DNA of 64,000 nucleotides from Ichthyophis bannanicus (taxonomy: Eukaryota > Chordata > Amphibia > Gymnophiona > Ichthyophiidae): NCBI GenBank assembly GCA_033557465.1, contig CM066031.1, positions 1,442,246,163 to 1,442,310,162 of the forward strand, given 5' to 3'. A model generated the notes under the pieces. The model had not been told where the DNA came from, did not search any database, and saw only the letters and a list, made by a program, of their open reading frames with translations. The position numbers and the translations under genes are program-made. Of this stretch, positions 31,930 to 44,160 are shown one piece after another; position 1 is the stretch's first letter; each line of letters begins with the position of its first letter.

Positions 31930-34133
31930 TGGCATTATTAATTTGTCGGACCACCCCCTTACTAATATAGAGTTGCGTGTTTTAGAAAAAGATTTATCCT
32001 TTGTCCCAACAAAAAACACGACAAGTTTACCACTCGAGTGGAACTATTCAATTTTTTTCGGAAGCTCAGAATTATGGATTTCTTCCACAATGCACAAGAT
32101 AACACACCAGATCCCTCAGTTATTAAAAGACCCTCATCTTGGATACCTCCATCCAATGTCAACCCACTGCTCATAGCATATGAGAAAGTGGTATTATCAA
32201 AAGTGGAACAATTATATAAAAGGAAAAGTAAAATTTATTACAATTTCACAAAGGAAGATAAATCTGCCATTCGTGACCTCCGTGGGAATAATTCTATCAT
32301 AATCAAGCCAGCAGATAAGGGCGGAGCATTAGTTGTACAGAACCGCACTTCATATGTTACAGAAGTTTTACGTCAACTTAATGATAGTCAATTTTATTTA
32401 AAAATTTATGATGATCCCACAGACAACATACGGCAACGGATAGATACACTTCTCTATATAGGTCAGGAAGCAGGTTACTTAACACCTAAAGAGAAAGCCT
32501 TCCTAACAGTTACACATCCAATTATACCGACAATATATATGATCCCAAAGATCCACAAGTCCTTACACAATCCACCAGGACGTCCGATTGTCTCCGCCCT
32601 TGGGTCACTTCTAGAACCCATTTCAAAATTTCTTGATGTTTTCCTGAGACCTTTTGTTGTCAAAATTGATTCGTATGTTCAGGACTCCACACACATCATT
32701 AATATTCTACATGATTTTCCACATTATCACAACCAATTACTATTAGTCACCTTAGATATTAACTCTCTCTATACCAATATTCCCCAAAAAGAGGCCATAG
32801 AAGTTTTAGCAAACACACTCATTCAGAGACCAAAACCCATTCGTACACCCACATTCTTTTTGACACAATTGGCAACGATTGCCATGACTGTGAATTATTT
32901 TGCTTTTAAGGGTATCTTTTATAAACAAATTAAGGGGGTGGCCATGGCCCCATGGCCCCAGATGTCGCCAACTTGTATGTGGCGGATTTTGAAAGAAAGT
33001 TTTTAAAAACACACCCTTTTCAATCCAACATCCGGCTCTGGAGGAGATATATTGATGACGTTTTAGTTATATGGGAGGGCACTGAACAAACACTTCTAAT
33101 ATTTTTTGAGTGGCTTAATGCACTGGACTCCAACCTTCAATTTGATGGCACATTCAGTAACGATCAAATATCATATTTGGACATTAAAATCAAAAAAGGA
33201 GAAACAGGGTTCCTTACGGAACTTTATCGGAAACCTACGGACAGAAACACATTGTTACAGTATAACAGTTTTCATAATGCATCTTTGAAAAATAACCTGC
33301 CAATAAGTCAATTTTTAAGAGTGAGGAGACTTTGTACCATAGAAGAGGATTTCAAGACACACGCAGCAGATATGAAACACCGATTTCAACAGCATGGTTA
33401 TCCCATACGTTACATTAAGCAAGCTTATTATAGAGCAAGTACCACAGACAGAGCAACATTACTGCAAAAAAAGGAACGAATAAAAAAAGACATAATTGTA
33501 TGCCCCTTGACCTTTACCAACTATACTAAAGATATAACAAACATTTTAAGGTAACAATGGGATTTGCTTTCACCCCTTTTACCTTTTGAAAATAAAAATG
33601 TGATGGTAGCACATAAGCGAAACCCAAATCTGTCTGATTTGCTAGTATCATCTGCTCTTCCGCTGCACAGACCTAGCACCACTGTAAAGGGCCACTTCAA
33701 GTGTGGAGCATGCTCAGTTTGCACTCACGTGATCACCACCAAAGAGTTTTTCTTGCATCCAGTTACACAACACAAAATATATTTACAGTCCTTCTCCAAC
33801 TGTAAAACAGAGCATGTTATTTATGTTATAATTTGTCCTTGCAATCTACTTTATGTAGGAAAAACTAAAAGATAAGTGCGCACCAGAATAGTGGAACATA
33901 GAAGTTGTATCCATAGGGGAATACCCGATAAGCCCTTAGTAGCTCATTGGAAAGAAAAAAATCATACCATTAGTGACCTGAAATATTCTGTTCTTAGAGT
34001 AGTTACACCAAATTGGAGAGGAGGTGATATAGATAAGGTTTTATTGAAGCTTGAACAACGGTACATTTTTGAATTAGATAGTTTGGAGCCCAAGGGGTTA
34101 AATCAGGAATTTGACCTTTCCGTATTTTTGTAA
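31930..34133 (+). pseudogene. PLE-2 reverse transcriptase-GIY-YIG endonuclease, four lesions
   Basis: Starts with IINLSDHPLTNIELRVLEKD, the usual PLE N-terminal block. RT motifs: SIIIKPADKGGALVV, TIYMIPKIHKSL, GRPIVSALGSLLEPIS, LLVTLDINSLYTNIP (first Asp), a GVAM-type box, and RRYIDDVLVIWEG with the catalytic YIDD. SYLDIKIKK and LYRKPTDRNTLL follow. A Cys-rich linker (FKCGACSVC) leads to CPCNLLYVGKTKR and RTRIVEHRSC, then GGDIDKVLLKLEQRYIFEL, the GIY-YIG endonuclease. Lesions: a frameshift near 32015, another at about 32950 inside the GVAM box, a TAA near 33552, and a TAA near 33873 inside the endonuclease. Otherwise the domain order and length match a complete PLE protein. Confidence 0.9.
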
Positions 34134-35176
34134 CTTGTGTTGTGCAGCCATAAAGGAATCATAGGTGATTCATATTTTACATTTAAATGCACCCCAGAAA
34201 GTGTCTCCATACAACATGTGTACTTTTATTCCGTTCTGAATTTCAGGTGTTTTTTTATTAATAGTAATTTTTATATTCTAAACTACTGTTTTATTTCCTC
34301 TCCAAGGTACTCCTCCTACAATGCGCACTCTATCCACCACTTTCAACACTTGCATACATTTTTTTGCGAAGACGATTCTGCCTTGAAATTTGATGCTAGC
34401 CACGCCCCCCTCTTTTTGGCGTGAGTTTCAGCGTCTTTAAATAACCAGATCTCAACTCAGCTGTCCATTTGCATCGTTCGGAATTAGTGCTGACTGTACT
34501 TTTACTCTGGTTGGTAAGGATTTCTCTGATTCCTTTCATTGCCAAAATTTGACTGTTCACTTTTTTCTTTGTAAATCCATATCCGTCCTCACACTTGTCA
34601 CGTCCGTACATTTAGAGGCAGCAGCCCCACAATATGTTTCGATTCACTTCCCGTGCTATGATGTCTACATAGATAAGTCAGGATTCAACATCTATGATTA
34701 TCCCAAAAATTCTTTGGTTCTTTAGATGGGCGCTAGAATTTTTATTTACATTACAAGGCTCAGTGTGTTCACTTTACTCGCACGGCTTTCCGATGACAGC
34801 AAGGTGCTGCGGTGAGGTAGCTCTTATTTTTAAAGGTCGGGGCATATATTTTCCTCATAAATGGAGTAAGTTTTTTATAACAAGATAATGTACTAATTGT
34901 CAACCTCTTACCATCACCAATGTAGGTCTTTTACACAGGTACACTTGATACTTATTTTTCTCATAACATATAATATTGGTTTTTTTTTAAAAACTACCTG
35001 CGTTCATTATTTCCACTGTGATTAACCTCCGCTGGTCTTTTCCACTAGTTACATTGACTTTTTCCCATTGTTGGCGAAATCTGACACATAAGACTGCAAC
35101 TGTGACTACTACATAAAGTTTCTACGTAGGGCAGTAAGTATTGCTTGCTCTAATTACCACGAACAGATATTTTAAG
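34134..35176 (+). other. PLE-2 3' noncoding region
   Basis: About 1 kb between the endonuclease stop and the right inverted arm. No supported gene. A GC-richer stretch near 34400-34460 and T-rich runs are the only features seen. Confidence 0.55.
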
Positions 35177-36083
35177 GTCACTCGTTAGCATAGCCAAACA
35201 GTAGCTTTTTAGTTTCCTTTTTTCCCCCCTCTCTTAAGGCTTTTAAGTTTTCCTATACCCTACAACACAATTTATTTAATTACGTTTTTTAACATCATAA
35301 CAGGAGATCTTATATTTCATACCATAAACTAATCTGTTTAGTTAGTTTTATCATTACATCATATAAGTCCATATGAAGTTTGATCCTTCTTTATTTTTTA
35401 ATTTGATGGTTTTTATTTGGATACTGGTAGCTGCAGGCTTTAGCCGTCTGTCCTCATCATTTTCATCACCTGGAGTTCTTGCCTTTTATGTGCGCGCTGA
35501 GTGAGTACGATCAAATTCTTTGTCTTATTTTACATCCTTTTCTCCGATGTTCTTATATGGCCTAGACCCTATCAGTTCCTTTGTTATAACTAAGATCTTC
35601 AATTATTGGTTTTAATGTCTGCTTCAGCCCTGCAGTGTTTTACAATGTTTTTTTGTATGGCTTTGTACAGTATTTATTGTTTTATATATATTATTTATGT
35701 TTTTATTAATACGTTTTAACAGTAATAGACTTATATTTGTTTACTAGAAACACGATGATGCTGTTAAGATTGGTTATTAATTATTCTGTACATATGTTCA
35801 TAATTATTTATTATTTTATACATTCTTTCATGATTATTTTATCACTATGGTTTTATAGTTTTATTTAGTTATTTATGCGCTTTGGAACATTTTAACTATG
35901 GTTATATCTTTATCAATGTTTTTATTGTCATCTCCTTATATACCATGCCCGGTTAGCTTTAGTATTATTAGCAATTTCTACCATCATGTATTCATCACTA
36001 ATTTTATTATTATTTTTATGATATTTTGTATATTTATCGTTTTTAATATATGTGTGTTCATTTTATATTTGTAAGATTACAAA

Positions 36084-36121
36084 CCCCCTGAGGAAGGCAA
36101 CCTTGCCGAAACGCGTTGGGG
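36084..36121 (+). ncRNA. Hammerhead ribozyme-like motif, PLE-2 right arm
   Basis: CCCC (36084-36087), CTGAGGA (36088-36094), A, stem II GGC-AACCTT-GCC, GAAA, minimal stem III AC..GT, T, then GGGG (36118-36121) closing helix I. Predicted cleavage after 36117. Both arms keep the CUGAGGA variant, which leaves the invariant core positions unchanged. Confidence 0.6.
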
Positions 36122-36224
36122 ATCCCAATAAAAGCGCTTGTGTCATCCATACTCTTGCTCCGTGTGTTTCCTGCTCAGCTTTGCAAGAGCTGCTGCTCTC
36201 CTTGTGCCTGACTGCATCATGGTG

Positions 36225-36850
36225 ATCAGGGCCCTGAGGCGATCCGCCCTGTCCACGGGAAGGAAGGCCCTGGCCCGGAGTGTCCAGATGAGCTCCTATG
36301 AATTCCAGATCCTGTGTTGGAGTGAGGTGAGATTTAGGGTGGTTTATCATGAACCCCAAATGCTGTAGGATCTTGATGGTGCAGGCCATGGCCTGTTGCA
36401 CCTCGGTGGCCGTGTCCCCTTTCACGAGCCAGTCATCCAGGTATGGGTAGATAATGGATCTTGGAGACTGAGGTAGGTGGCCACCACTGCCAGGCATTTG
36501 GTGAAAACTCTTGATGCGGAGGCTAGGCCAAAGGGCAATACCCTGTACTGGTATTGGTCATCCCCAACTATGAACTTTAAGTACTGCTTGTTCTTTTTTG
36601 GGACCAGAAAATACCTAGTGTAGAACCCCTTTCCCCTGAGGTGATGGGGTACTGGCTCCATGGCCCTGTCCCTGAGAAGGCCTGTGAGTTCCTGCAGTAG
36701 CAGGGCTTGGTGCAGGGGAGTCCGAGAGGGCTCTCCTTGAAAGAAAGGAAGAGGCGTTTGGGTTTAGGTGAAGGAGGTAGCCATCTCTGACTATTCAGAG
36801 TGCCCAGGTGATGACAGGCCACGATGGACAAAATGAATCAGACGCCCCCC
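36225..36850 (-). pseudogene. DIRS-C reverse transcriptase
   Basis: On the minus strand: GKGFYTRYFLVPKKNKQYLK, then YQYRVLPFGLASASRVFTKC (palm F-G-L-x-S-A motif), and after a frame change IIYPYLDDWLVKGD with the catalytic YLDD, NHPKSHLTPTQDLEFIGAHL. The segment between fingers and palm is shorter than in DIRS-B: the block with the first catalytic Asp (SLDLKDAYTH in DIRS-B) is missing, so an internal deletion of about 50 codons is likely. The gene is cut at 36224 by PLE-2 and continues at 29849. Confidence 0.8.
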
Positions 36851-36899
36851 TTTTGGCAGCTGCTCCCCCTTGGGTGGAGAGGCTATGTTCAGAGAGCTA

Positions 36900-38830
36900 T
36901 GGGCAGGGGCAGGGGCTGGGGCTTGGGGCTTAGAGCCCTTAGGCTTGTGTTGGCCCTGGCCCACTCCTTTGCCCTGGTGACACTGCTGTGGGGTCTGGGG
37001 GGACTAGTATTGGGAATAGCCTTGATAAGGCTGGCCTTTCCTGTGGAAGGGGGGCCTTTTCCCTGGCATTTTTTTTATTGGAAAGGGTGGAGGTCTTCCT
37101 GGAGAGCAGAGTCCTGGTGACAAACTTGGTCTCTATCTCTACTGCCTCATCCTCCATTGGTTTTCCGAAAAGGTTTTCACCAAGGCAGGGGACATCGATG
37201 AGTTTCTCCTGGACCCAATGCTCAAAGTCCGATGCCTGGAGCCAAGCCTGGCATCGGGCATAGATGCCTGTAGCAGCCACCCTCCTATTAGATTCAGAGT
37301 CGTTGTAAGCAGGTTGAGCATTCTCCGACATACTTCATAAGGGTTTGGAATCGCTGGAGGTGATTTCCACTGAGACCTGCCGAGAAACCTGCAAATTCTT
37401 GTGCTAGGTCTCAGAGATACATGCCAATATATAGCTGATGCTGCTTGTATTCAGCAACCCAGCATCGAGCCCTGGTAGCATTTGCGTCCAAGGGCATTGA
37501 GGGTATGGACTCCCTGCCCGGGGGCATGGAAGAGTGAGTCTTCAGACTTTTCTGCCAGCGCATGGTCGACTCCACCACCAAGGAGGTGCAAGGAAGTTGC
37601 GCCTTCTGGAAGCTGGGGCCCGCTAGACCTGGAACATGGTGCCCAGGCATCAGCTAACTATTGGAACCAACACCGGTGTCTCCCATATCCGAAGGAGTCA
37701 TTTCCCGAGGATGGCGGGGACAGGGATCATCAGGGCGTCCCCTTAGGTGGAGCCTCACACTAGAGGATTTTGAGCTCCTTCGTGCAAGGGTCCTCCTCCC
37801 ACTCCGTAGTGAGAGACAAGGCCTTTGCCATGTCCCAGACAAACTTGAGGAACGACATGTCCTCGGGAGGGGACTGGCGTCTTGGCACTGGGGGAGATGG
37901 ATCCGAGGGGAAATCACGGTGTTTATGCATCTCTAGGGAAGACTCATCCTCTGACTCACAGTCTGAGTAGTCCATTCAAGGACTCGAGGCCTGACGACTC
38001 CTGATGCAGTCACCAGTGCTTGCCGGGGAGGATCTTGCTCCCAAAGACCAAAAGTGGGATCGAGATCATCGCCGAGGATTGGCTTGAGACCCGGGGCTCT
38101 CAAGGATCGTATTGGCAACCCAGGGAGTCCTCGACATCGAGGTCCCTGTGGTCTCTGTGTGAGTGCCAGCAGAGCCAGGCATCGATGCTTGCTGCGAGGC
38201 AAGGAAGGCAGTGACACTGTGTTCCAACATCATCATCCTGACTTCCCACTCAGGAGTTGCAGCCTTCAACGAGAACACCAGGGTGACCGGGTCCGGCATC
38301 AGTGAGGAGAGGGAGTCTTTGACAGGACAGGCCTTCGGAGTCGTGATCCGTCGCCGAAGGCCTCGGCATCTGTTCTAGGCACCTTTGCCGGCCTCTCTGA
38401 CTCCTCAGATACCCTCCGGAGATAGTAGAACCTTGCACTGGACTTGTCATGTGTGTCCAATTCCCAGGAAGAGGTCCTCGAAGATTTCTTGTTCTTCTTG
38501 ATCTCCTGCTCCAGAGAATCCTTGTCGGAGCGTCCATGGACCCGATTGGGTGCCACGGTGGCTTTACGCGACTTCGAGGATCCGTGCGGGGTCTTGGAGA
38601 GTGAGGTTACCGGGGAGACTGGGGATGATGTTGTCCTGCTTCTGCCGATGACTTTGGATGGCTTTAGCAGACATGGTTTTGCAGAGGGCGCAAACCTCTG
38701 GTTCATGGTTGGCACCTAGACAGCGGAGGCAGCAGTCAAGTTATCGGTTAGGAACATGTTCTTTGTGCACCGAACACACTTTTTGAACCCACTGGCCAAT
38801 TTGGTAAAAGGGACCCAAGGTCAAAGACCC
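36900..38830 (-). pseudogene. DIRS-C gag-like ORF1, multiple frameshifts
   Basis: On the minus strand the pieces are: SGFKKCVRC near 38790 (matching SGFKKCSKC of DIRS-B), a basic Ser-rich stretch (about 38715-38300), an acidic CESEDESS segment near 37950, MSFLKFVWDMAKALSLTTEW near 37860, LDANATRARCWVAEYKQH near 37490, and WLQASDFEHWVQEKLIDVPC near 37245. Order and wording follow DIRS-B. Six or so frame changes make it an old pseudogene. Confidence 0.72.
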
Positions 38831-38989
38831 TTGACGCAGCCAGCGATTAGAAAAGGCGCAAAACCATGTTGGAGAAAAAAAATCCTAAAAACGGTTCTGA
38901 GACTCTAAGCCAAGGCAACAGGGCTCGGAGGCAGGAAAGGGACCGGTGCTAACCAGAGAAGAAAATGCACCTTAATGCACGAGAAAATC

Positions 38990-39207
38990 AACTTTTTCCA
39001 GGGGAAGACGACGGACGTCTGTAGGGCTCTGTGGAAAAAAGGGATATTGAGTAAGATGGTACCCTTGGGTAGGAAGGGGACCACACATACATGATAGCAT
39101 TTCCAGAAGGCTTTCTTTGAAAGTTGGAGAGAGGTTTCTGCGGGGCTCCGTCTGCGCTGACATCACCCATATGTGAGGACTGACCTCCTGCTTGTTCCTG
39201 GAGAACA
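38990..39207 (-). repeat. DIRS-C left inverted terminus
   Basis: Read on the minus strand it starts TTCTCCAGGAACAAGCAGG, then GTCAGTCCTCACATATGGG, the second-family wording also found in DIRS-D. It marks the outer 5' end of the split DIRS-C. Confidence 0.8.
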
Positions 39208-41609
39208 GTAGTACCAACCATTTGCCTATTTAGCCAAAAGAAAGTCACAATAACAAAATACTAATATGCTATGGATCAATGGCATGGTCTCTTTCAGATG
39301 TAACCCAGATGCCTTTCTACCTGTGCCTGGAGTCTTGAGAGAGTGGTTACCCAAGGCCATCTTGCAATCCATACCACCAAGAACCATTTCTGGAAGTGGG
39401 GGAGTGAACTTTCTGGGCCCTAGTTATATGGCATCTACCCAAATAGCCCTGACAAGCGAAATTCTCCAGAAAGTTCATGGCACACACTAGAGGGGGTACT
39501 TACCAAATGGCGGTAGCTGCGGCTCCGATATTGCACGGAGTCCGCTACCACTGTTTAGTAAACACCCCCCTAGGTGTGGTGTTCCAAGACATTAGCTTTC
39601 AGTAAATGAATTTATAGTTGTAAAACAAAATATCAGAAACAAAATAATGCAGAGTATACCCCAGTACACACCAAATATGGACCTTACATAAGGACAGGCC
39701 CCCCCACCCAGATACACACACACCCTAACTTGAATGGACTCAAAGATCTTCTCTTCTATAGGAAGAAACCAAATCTTTTTCTTGCCAAGCTAGGATGAGC
39801 ATCTGAAGATCTAGCATTCCCGACTGCATCCATCTTGATCCAGACCAGTTACTCTCCAGCTCACCAACTGCTTGGAAGTAGTCTCTCCTCTTCTTCAGCA
39901 TCTTAATAAAATGATTATTATGAGACAAAGCAAACTTCTTAATTCTGTCTTCTAAGTTCTGGCCTCTTCCTCCAAGCTCTAAGTCCTTCTGGACCCTTAG
40001 GGATCCACTCTTGGGTGCATGAGGCTCTTCCCTGAGCCCCAGTGCATCTCAGGAAGAGTGAAGAATTAAAACCCAGAACCAAAACCAACATCTGAGTTTT
40101 ATCAGAACAACTCCTTCCATGACACCTCTTGGAGAGTGTCATGAACCTCTTCTTTCACACTGATCTTACTACTTTCACAGCTGAGGAAAATCTAAAGGGA
40201 GAAAATGTTGACTATCTTATACAAAGGAAATATGCTTTGGCAAATATATTTAATTTCAAGTCTGAAGGGTTAATAATTGCTGCAAAAAATGCTAAAAACA
40301 TTTCTCACAGTATAGAATAAATGTTCATTCTAACACGAACAACATTTAAACTAGGGAGTGACAGAAAACTATGAGAATAGCACTATTCATAGAGGTAGGG
40401 GTGGGGGGAAAGAGGAACAGGGAGAAACATCAGCAAAATAGCAGACATCTGAAAAACATACTGAAATCTGGTCAATTAGAGTCTTTTTGTTAGGACTGCT
40501 TTAGTTGGAAAGTTTAGTACAATGAGTGGGCGGCACAATTCTTCACATACTACTTGTCACAGTGAGCTTATTTATAGGGAATTAACTCAGTCAAAAGTAC
40601 CCTTTGTAGCTGCCAGCATGCTTTTTACAACTATATCCATTAAAATTAATACCTTCAAAACACTCCTTTATTCTTCAGAAATGCCTTGCAATTCATTCAT
40701 AGTTTATAGGAAAATTTATTTCCTGGGTTTAATATTACAAAAAACCCCCACAAAAATACACCTGAATAATCCCTCTGTACATTAGAAAAGAATGCAAGGA
40801 ATACACTACCTAACTAGAATACACTACCTACACTACCTAGTTTTAGAAACTAGACTAATACATTGACTATATTTCAAGAATGTACCACTAAACATTAGCA
40901 GAATAAGTAAATTATAATGAACAACTATTCACCAAATTGACATTATACTTTAACCAACTCGCATATGGAAAGAGCTATTATCTTCACGGATCATGCCACT
41001 ATGCAAGTGCCTGCATTTCTACAAGGAAGTGCTGTAATAACCAAGTCAAAGGCATGCATTCCACAGTCAAGTCTGCCTAATAGGCTGTGCAGGGGACCTT
41101 GACACCAGAACATTTGGGCAACAGTCATATTTATCCTGCTGACCAGTCAGACCAGGGTTCAACAAACCACAGGCACCAGGTTGCCCTGGAGACTGAAAAA
41201 TCTGACTTGGTGCCTGGGGCTCACAACACATATTGGTAAAAGGACTACAAAAGGCCATGATTGTGAAAGAAAACGACACTGTCGCATGGAGGAAGAGATT
41301 CTTTTGGGGGGGGGGGGGATTCGTTTTCAGAATTTTAAGAAAAAGTATGCATTGCCAATGAGAGATTTTTTGATGATGCAGATTTAATATTTTATAAAAA
41401 TTAGATCAATAAGCCTGGGGGAAATCCTGAGGTGGAGAGTTTGGAGGAGTTGTAGGCATTTATTTCTAATATGAAGGGGGTCATTACACAGATATATCGG
41501 GGGAGGGGGATATTCAGAACCGGCAGCTAGTGCTGCTAACATGGCTAGCTGCTGGGTGCTGAAATCTAAACCCAGATATTCAATGCTGGGGTCATATCTA
41601 CACACCACC
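39208..41609. other. Anonymous DNA, no gene seen
   Basis: About 2.4 kb of unique-looking sequence holding the 87-bp palindrome at 39487-39573 and a G-run at 41307-41317. Minus-strand frames at 39.7-40.1 kb (62 and 67 codons) have no recognisable family. The last 100 bp (GATATTCAG...GATATTCAATGC) resemble sequence just right of L2-b and near 51.6 kb, suggesting an older anonymous repeat into which L2-b inserted. Confidence 0.45.
39487..39573. repeat. 87-bp palindromic MITE-like element
   Basis: CTAGAGGGGGTACTTACCAA at the left is complementary to TTAGTAAACACCCCCCTAG at the right, with GGCGGTAGC and CCGCTACC as inner arms. The outer four bases on both sides are CTAG. A diverged copy lies at 1724-1799. 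Confidence 0.6.
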
Positions 41610-41639
41610 AGATAAGTCCATTTCTACATTCCTCTGACT

Positions 41640-41960
41640 TCGACTCCTGGTTCTCATTATTTTTAGATCCTGCTTCACCTTCTGTCATTCTTAGTGATTT
41701 TAATTTTCATGTTGATAAACCTCTCTGACCCATATGCTTCTAACTTCCTTTCACTTACCTCCTCTTATAACCTCCTTCTCTGCTCCTCCTCGCCTACTCA
41801 TCAGCTTGGTCACTGTCTCGATCTTGTCTTCTACTCTAATTGTATACCCTCTAATTTCTGCTCCTCTGTTCTTCCTTTGTCCGACGACCATCTCTTAAGC
41901 TTCACTCTCCATTACACCCCACCTCAGTCTCAGCCTATTTCTTCCCTTCTTTTTAGGAAT
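41640..41960 (+). pseudogene. L2-b endonuclease, C-terminal part
   Basis: Blocks SVILSDFNFHVDKP near 41685-41720 (normally GDFNIH), SSPTHQLGHCLDLVF near 41790-41835 and PLSDDHLLSFTL near 41875-41910 correspond to the DFN, THxxGHxLDL and SDH motifs of L2 endonucleases. The N-terminal half is missing by 5' truncation and a stop follows SDPYASNF in one frame. Confidence 0.7.
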
Positions 41961-42499
41961 CTACATGTTATTGACCCATTAACTATCATCTATTGTCTCT
42001 TCGCTTCTTCATTCCACATTGTCCTCTAATTCTGTTGATGAGGCCATTCTCCACTATAATACTGCTCCCTCCTCTGCTCTTGATGCTGTTGCTCCACCCA
42101 TAGCTTGTCCTGTGAGGAGTACCTCTCTTCAGCCCTGGCTTTCTCCGTTCCTGTGCAGCTAGCTTAAATCACGCTCCCTTTCTGACTTCCTTCACTTTAA
42201 ATTCATGCTTCTTTCTTATAAGTCTGCCCTTAACCTCACTAAGCAAAATCATTTATTCATATGACTGACCATTTTGCCTCCAATCCCCATTGTCTATTCT
42301 CTACCCTCAATTCACTTCCTATGCCTCCACTGCCACTAATCCCCCTTCCCTCTCTGCTCAAACCCTAGCTAACTTTTTCCATGACAAATTCGCTAAGATT
42401 ACTCTTCTATTCCCTCCTATTTCCTCCTCATCCCCCTTCCCTCCTCTCCATTATCAGCTTTTCCCATCATCTTCCCTACCCTTTCTTCTTTTTCCATAA

Positions 42500-43900
42500 T
42501 TTCAGACGAAGAAACTTCCCTTCTTCTTTCAACCTCCAAACCCACCACTTGTTCTTCTGATCCTATCCCTACCCATCTCCTCATTTCCATCTCTTCCTCT
42601 GTTACCCCTTCCATCTCATATATCATTAATCTTTCACTCTCTACTGCAACCTTCCCTGCAGCCTTCAAACATGCTGTGATCACTCCTATCTTCAAAACAC
42701 CTTCTCTTGCCCCTTCAACTCCTTCCAGTTATTGTCCTATTTCACTTCTTCCTTTCATTTCTAAACTTCTTGAGCGAGCTATCCTCCATCATTGCCTTGA
42801 ATTTCTCACCTCTCATGCACTCCTGGATCCACTCCAGTCTGGCTTTCATCCTTTTCATTCCACCAAATGGCTCTTACCAAAGTCTCTAGTGATTTATTTT
42901 TAGCAAAGTCCAAAGGTCTCTATTCTGTCCTTAATTTTCTTGACCTCTCCACAGCTTTTGAAACTGTTGATCACTCTCTCCTCCTTAACATATTATCTTC
43001 TCTGAGTTTTAGTGATTCTATACTGTCTTGGTTTGCTTCTTATCTTTCAAATCGCTCTTTTAGTGTTTCACATGGTTCCTCCTCTTCTGCCATTCCCCTC
43101 TGAGTTGGTGTACCTCAAGAATCTGTTCTAGGACTTCTCCTTTTCTCTCTCTATACCCAGTCCCTCAGTGCCCTCGTCTCTTCCCATGGTTTTCACTATC
43201 ATTTTTATGTTGATTCTCAAATCTATATTTCCTCACCTGATATTTCTCCTGTACACCAATCCCGTAACTCCACTTGTTTGTTTGACATCACTGCCTAGAT
43301 GTCCCTCCACCATCTGAAATTGAACATGGATAAAACTGAGCTTCTTATCTTTTCTCCTAAACCCTCCTCCCCCCACTGTTAATAATGCTATACTACAACC
43401 TTTCTCCAACCCGTAACCTTGGAGTCATTTTTGACCCCTCACTTTCCTTCTCCTCTTACATTCAACAGATTGATAAAATATGTCATTTCTTTTTGTTTAA
43501 CGTTAGCAAAATTCAGCCCTTCCTCTCTGAAGACACTACTAGGACCCTTATTCACTCTTTAATTACACCCCATCTTGACTATTGCAACCTCCTCAGTCCC
43601 ACCTATTTCCTCTTCAATCTGTTCAGAACTCTGCGGCATGACTGATTTTCTGCCAGCCACTTTACTCTTATGTGACCCCTCTATTGAAATCGCTTCACTG
43701 GCTTCCCTTTCGGTTCCGTAATAATTTCAAACTACTTTTCCTAACCTTTAAATGCATTCACTCTACGGTCCCTCATTATCTTTCTTCCCTCCTCTCTCCT
43801 TACTCACCCCTGGTGAACTCTGCTCCTCCTCTCTATGCTCTTCTCTTCTAATGCTAACTCCAGACTGCAATCCTTTCGCAATGCTGATCCTTATGCCTGG
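42500..43900 (+). pseudogene. L2-b reverse transcriptase, decayed
   Basis: Motifs in order but scattered over frames: HAVITPIFKTPSLAPST near 42670, YCPISLLPFISKLLERAI near 42732, DPLQSGFHPFHSTK near 42826, LNFLDLSTAFETVDHSLLLN near 42930 (the catalytic Asp of AFD is Glu here), a degraded GVPQxSV block near 43105, a degraded [10 protein letters not shown] block near 43205 where YADD should be, and RNLGVIFDPSLSFSSYIQ near 43410. Multiple stops plus loss of both catalytic Asp positions make it clearly inactive. Confidence 0.8.
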
Positions 43901-44160
43901 AATAAGCTTCCTCTATCTCTATGTAAAGTCTTTTCTCTCTACCTTTTCAAATCCTTGCTAAAAACGTACCTCTTTAAGACCACTTTTGGATCATGATTTT
44001 TGTTTTCCTTGTGTCTCCTCCTCCCTTTGACATTATGCTTCTTGTATTGTCAAGTGTAGTTTGTCTTTTACATTGTGAGCTCTTTGAGCAGGGATTATCT
44101 TTCTTTGTGTTTGTACAGTGCTGCGTATGCCTTGTAGCACTTAATAAATCAATAATAATA

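Larger units (their letters stand above)
29864..36210 (+). mobile_element. PLE-2: near full-length Penelope-like element with ~1 kb inverted arms
   Basis: It is flanked by a 14-bp duplication with one mismatch, ACTGCAYCATGGTG (29850-29863 and 36211-36224). The left arm (29864-31114, including a 250-bp LINE tail insertion) and the right arm (35177-36172) are complementary over about 1 kb with few mismatches. A 38-bp extension (36173-36210) lies outside the right arm. Between the arms are an arginine/serine-rich ORF and the RT-GIY-YIG gene. It sits inside DIRS-C. This is the best preserved PLE of the five in the window. Confidence 0.92.
41610..44160 (+). mobile_element. L2-b: L2-type LINE, 5'-truncated
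   Basis: It carries the end of the endonuclease and most of the RT, then the C-terminus and a tail (CTTGTAGCACTTAATAAATC and AATAATAATA). It is parallel to L2-a in order and wording but more decayed. The uninterrupted CTTCAATCTGTTCAGAACTCTG near 43612 shows what the L2-a site looked like before the piggyBac. Confidence 0.85.

Noticed and set aside
39740..40142. Two adjacent minus-strand frames (62 and 67 codons) as possible exons
   Set aside because: No family recognised, no convincing splice sites or neighbouring exons; too short to support.
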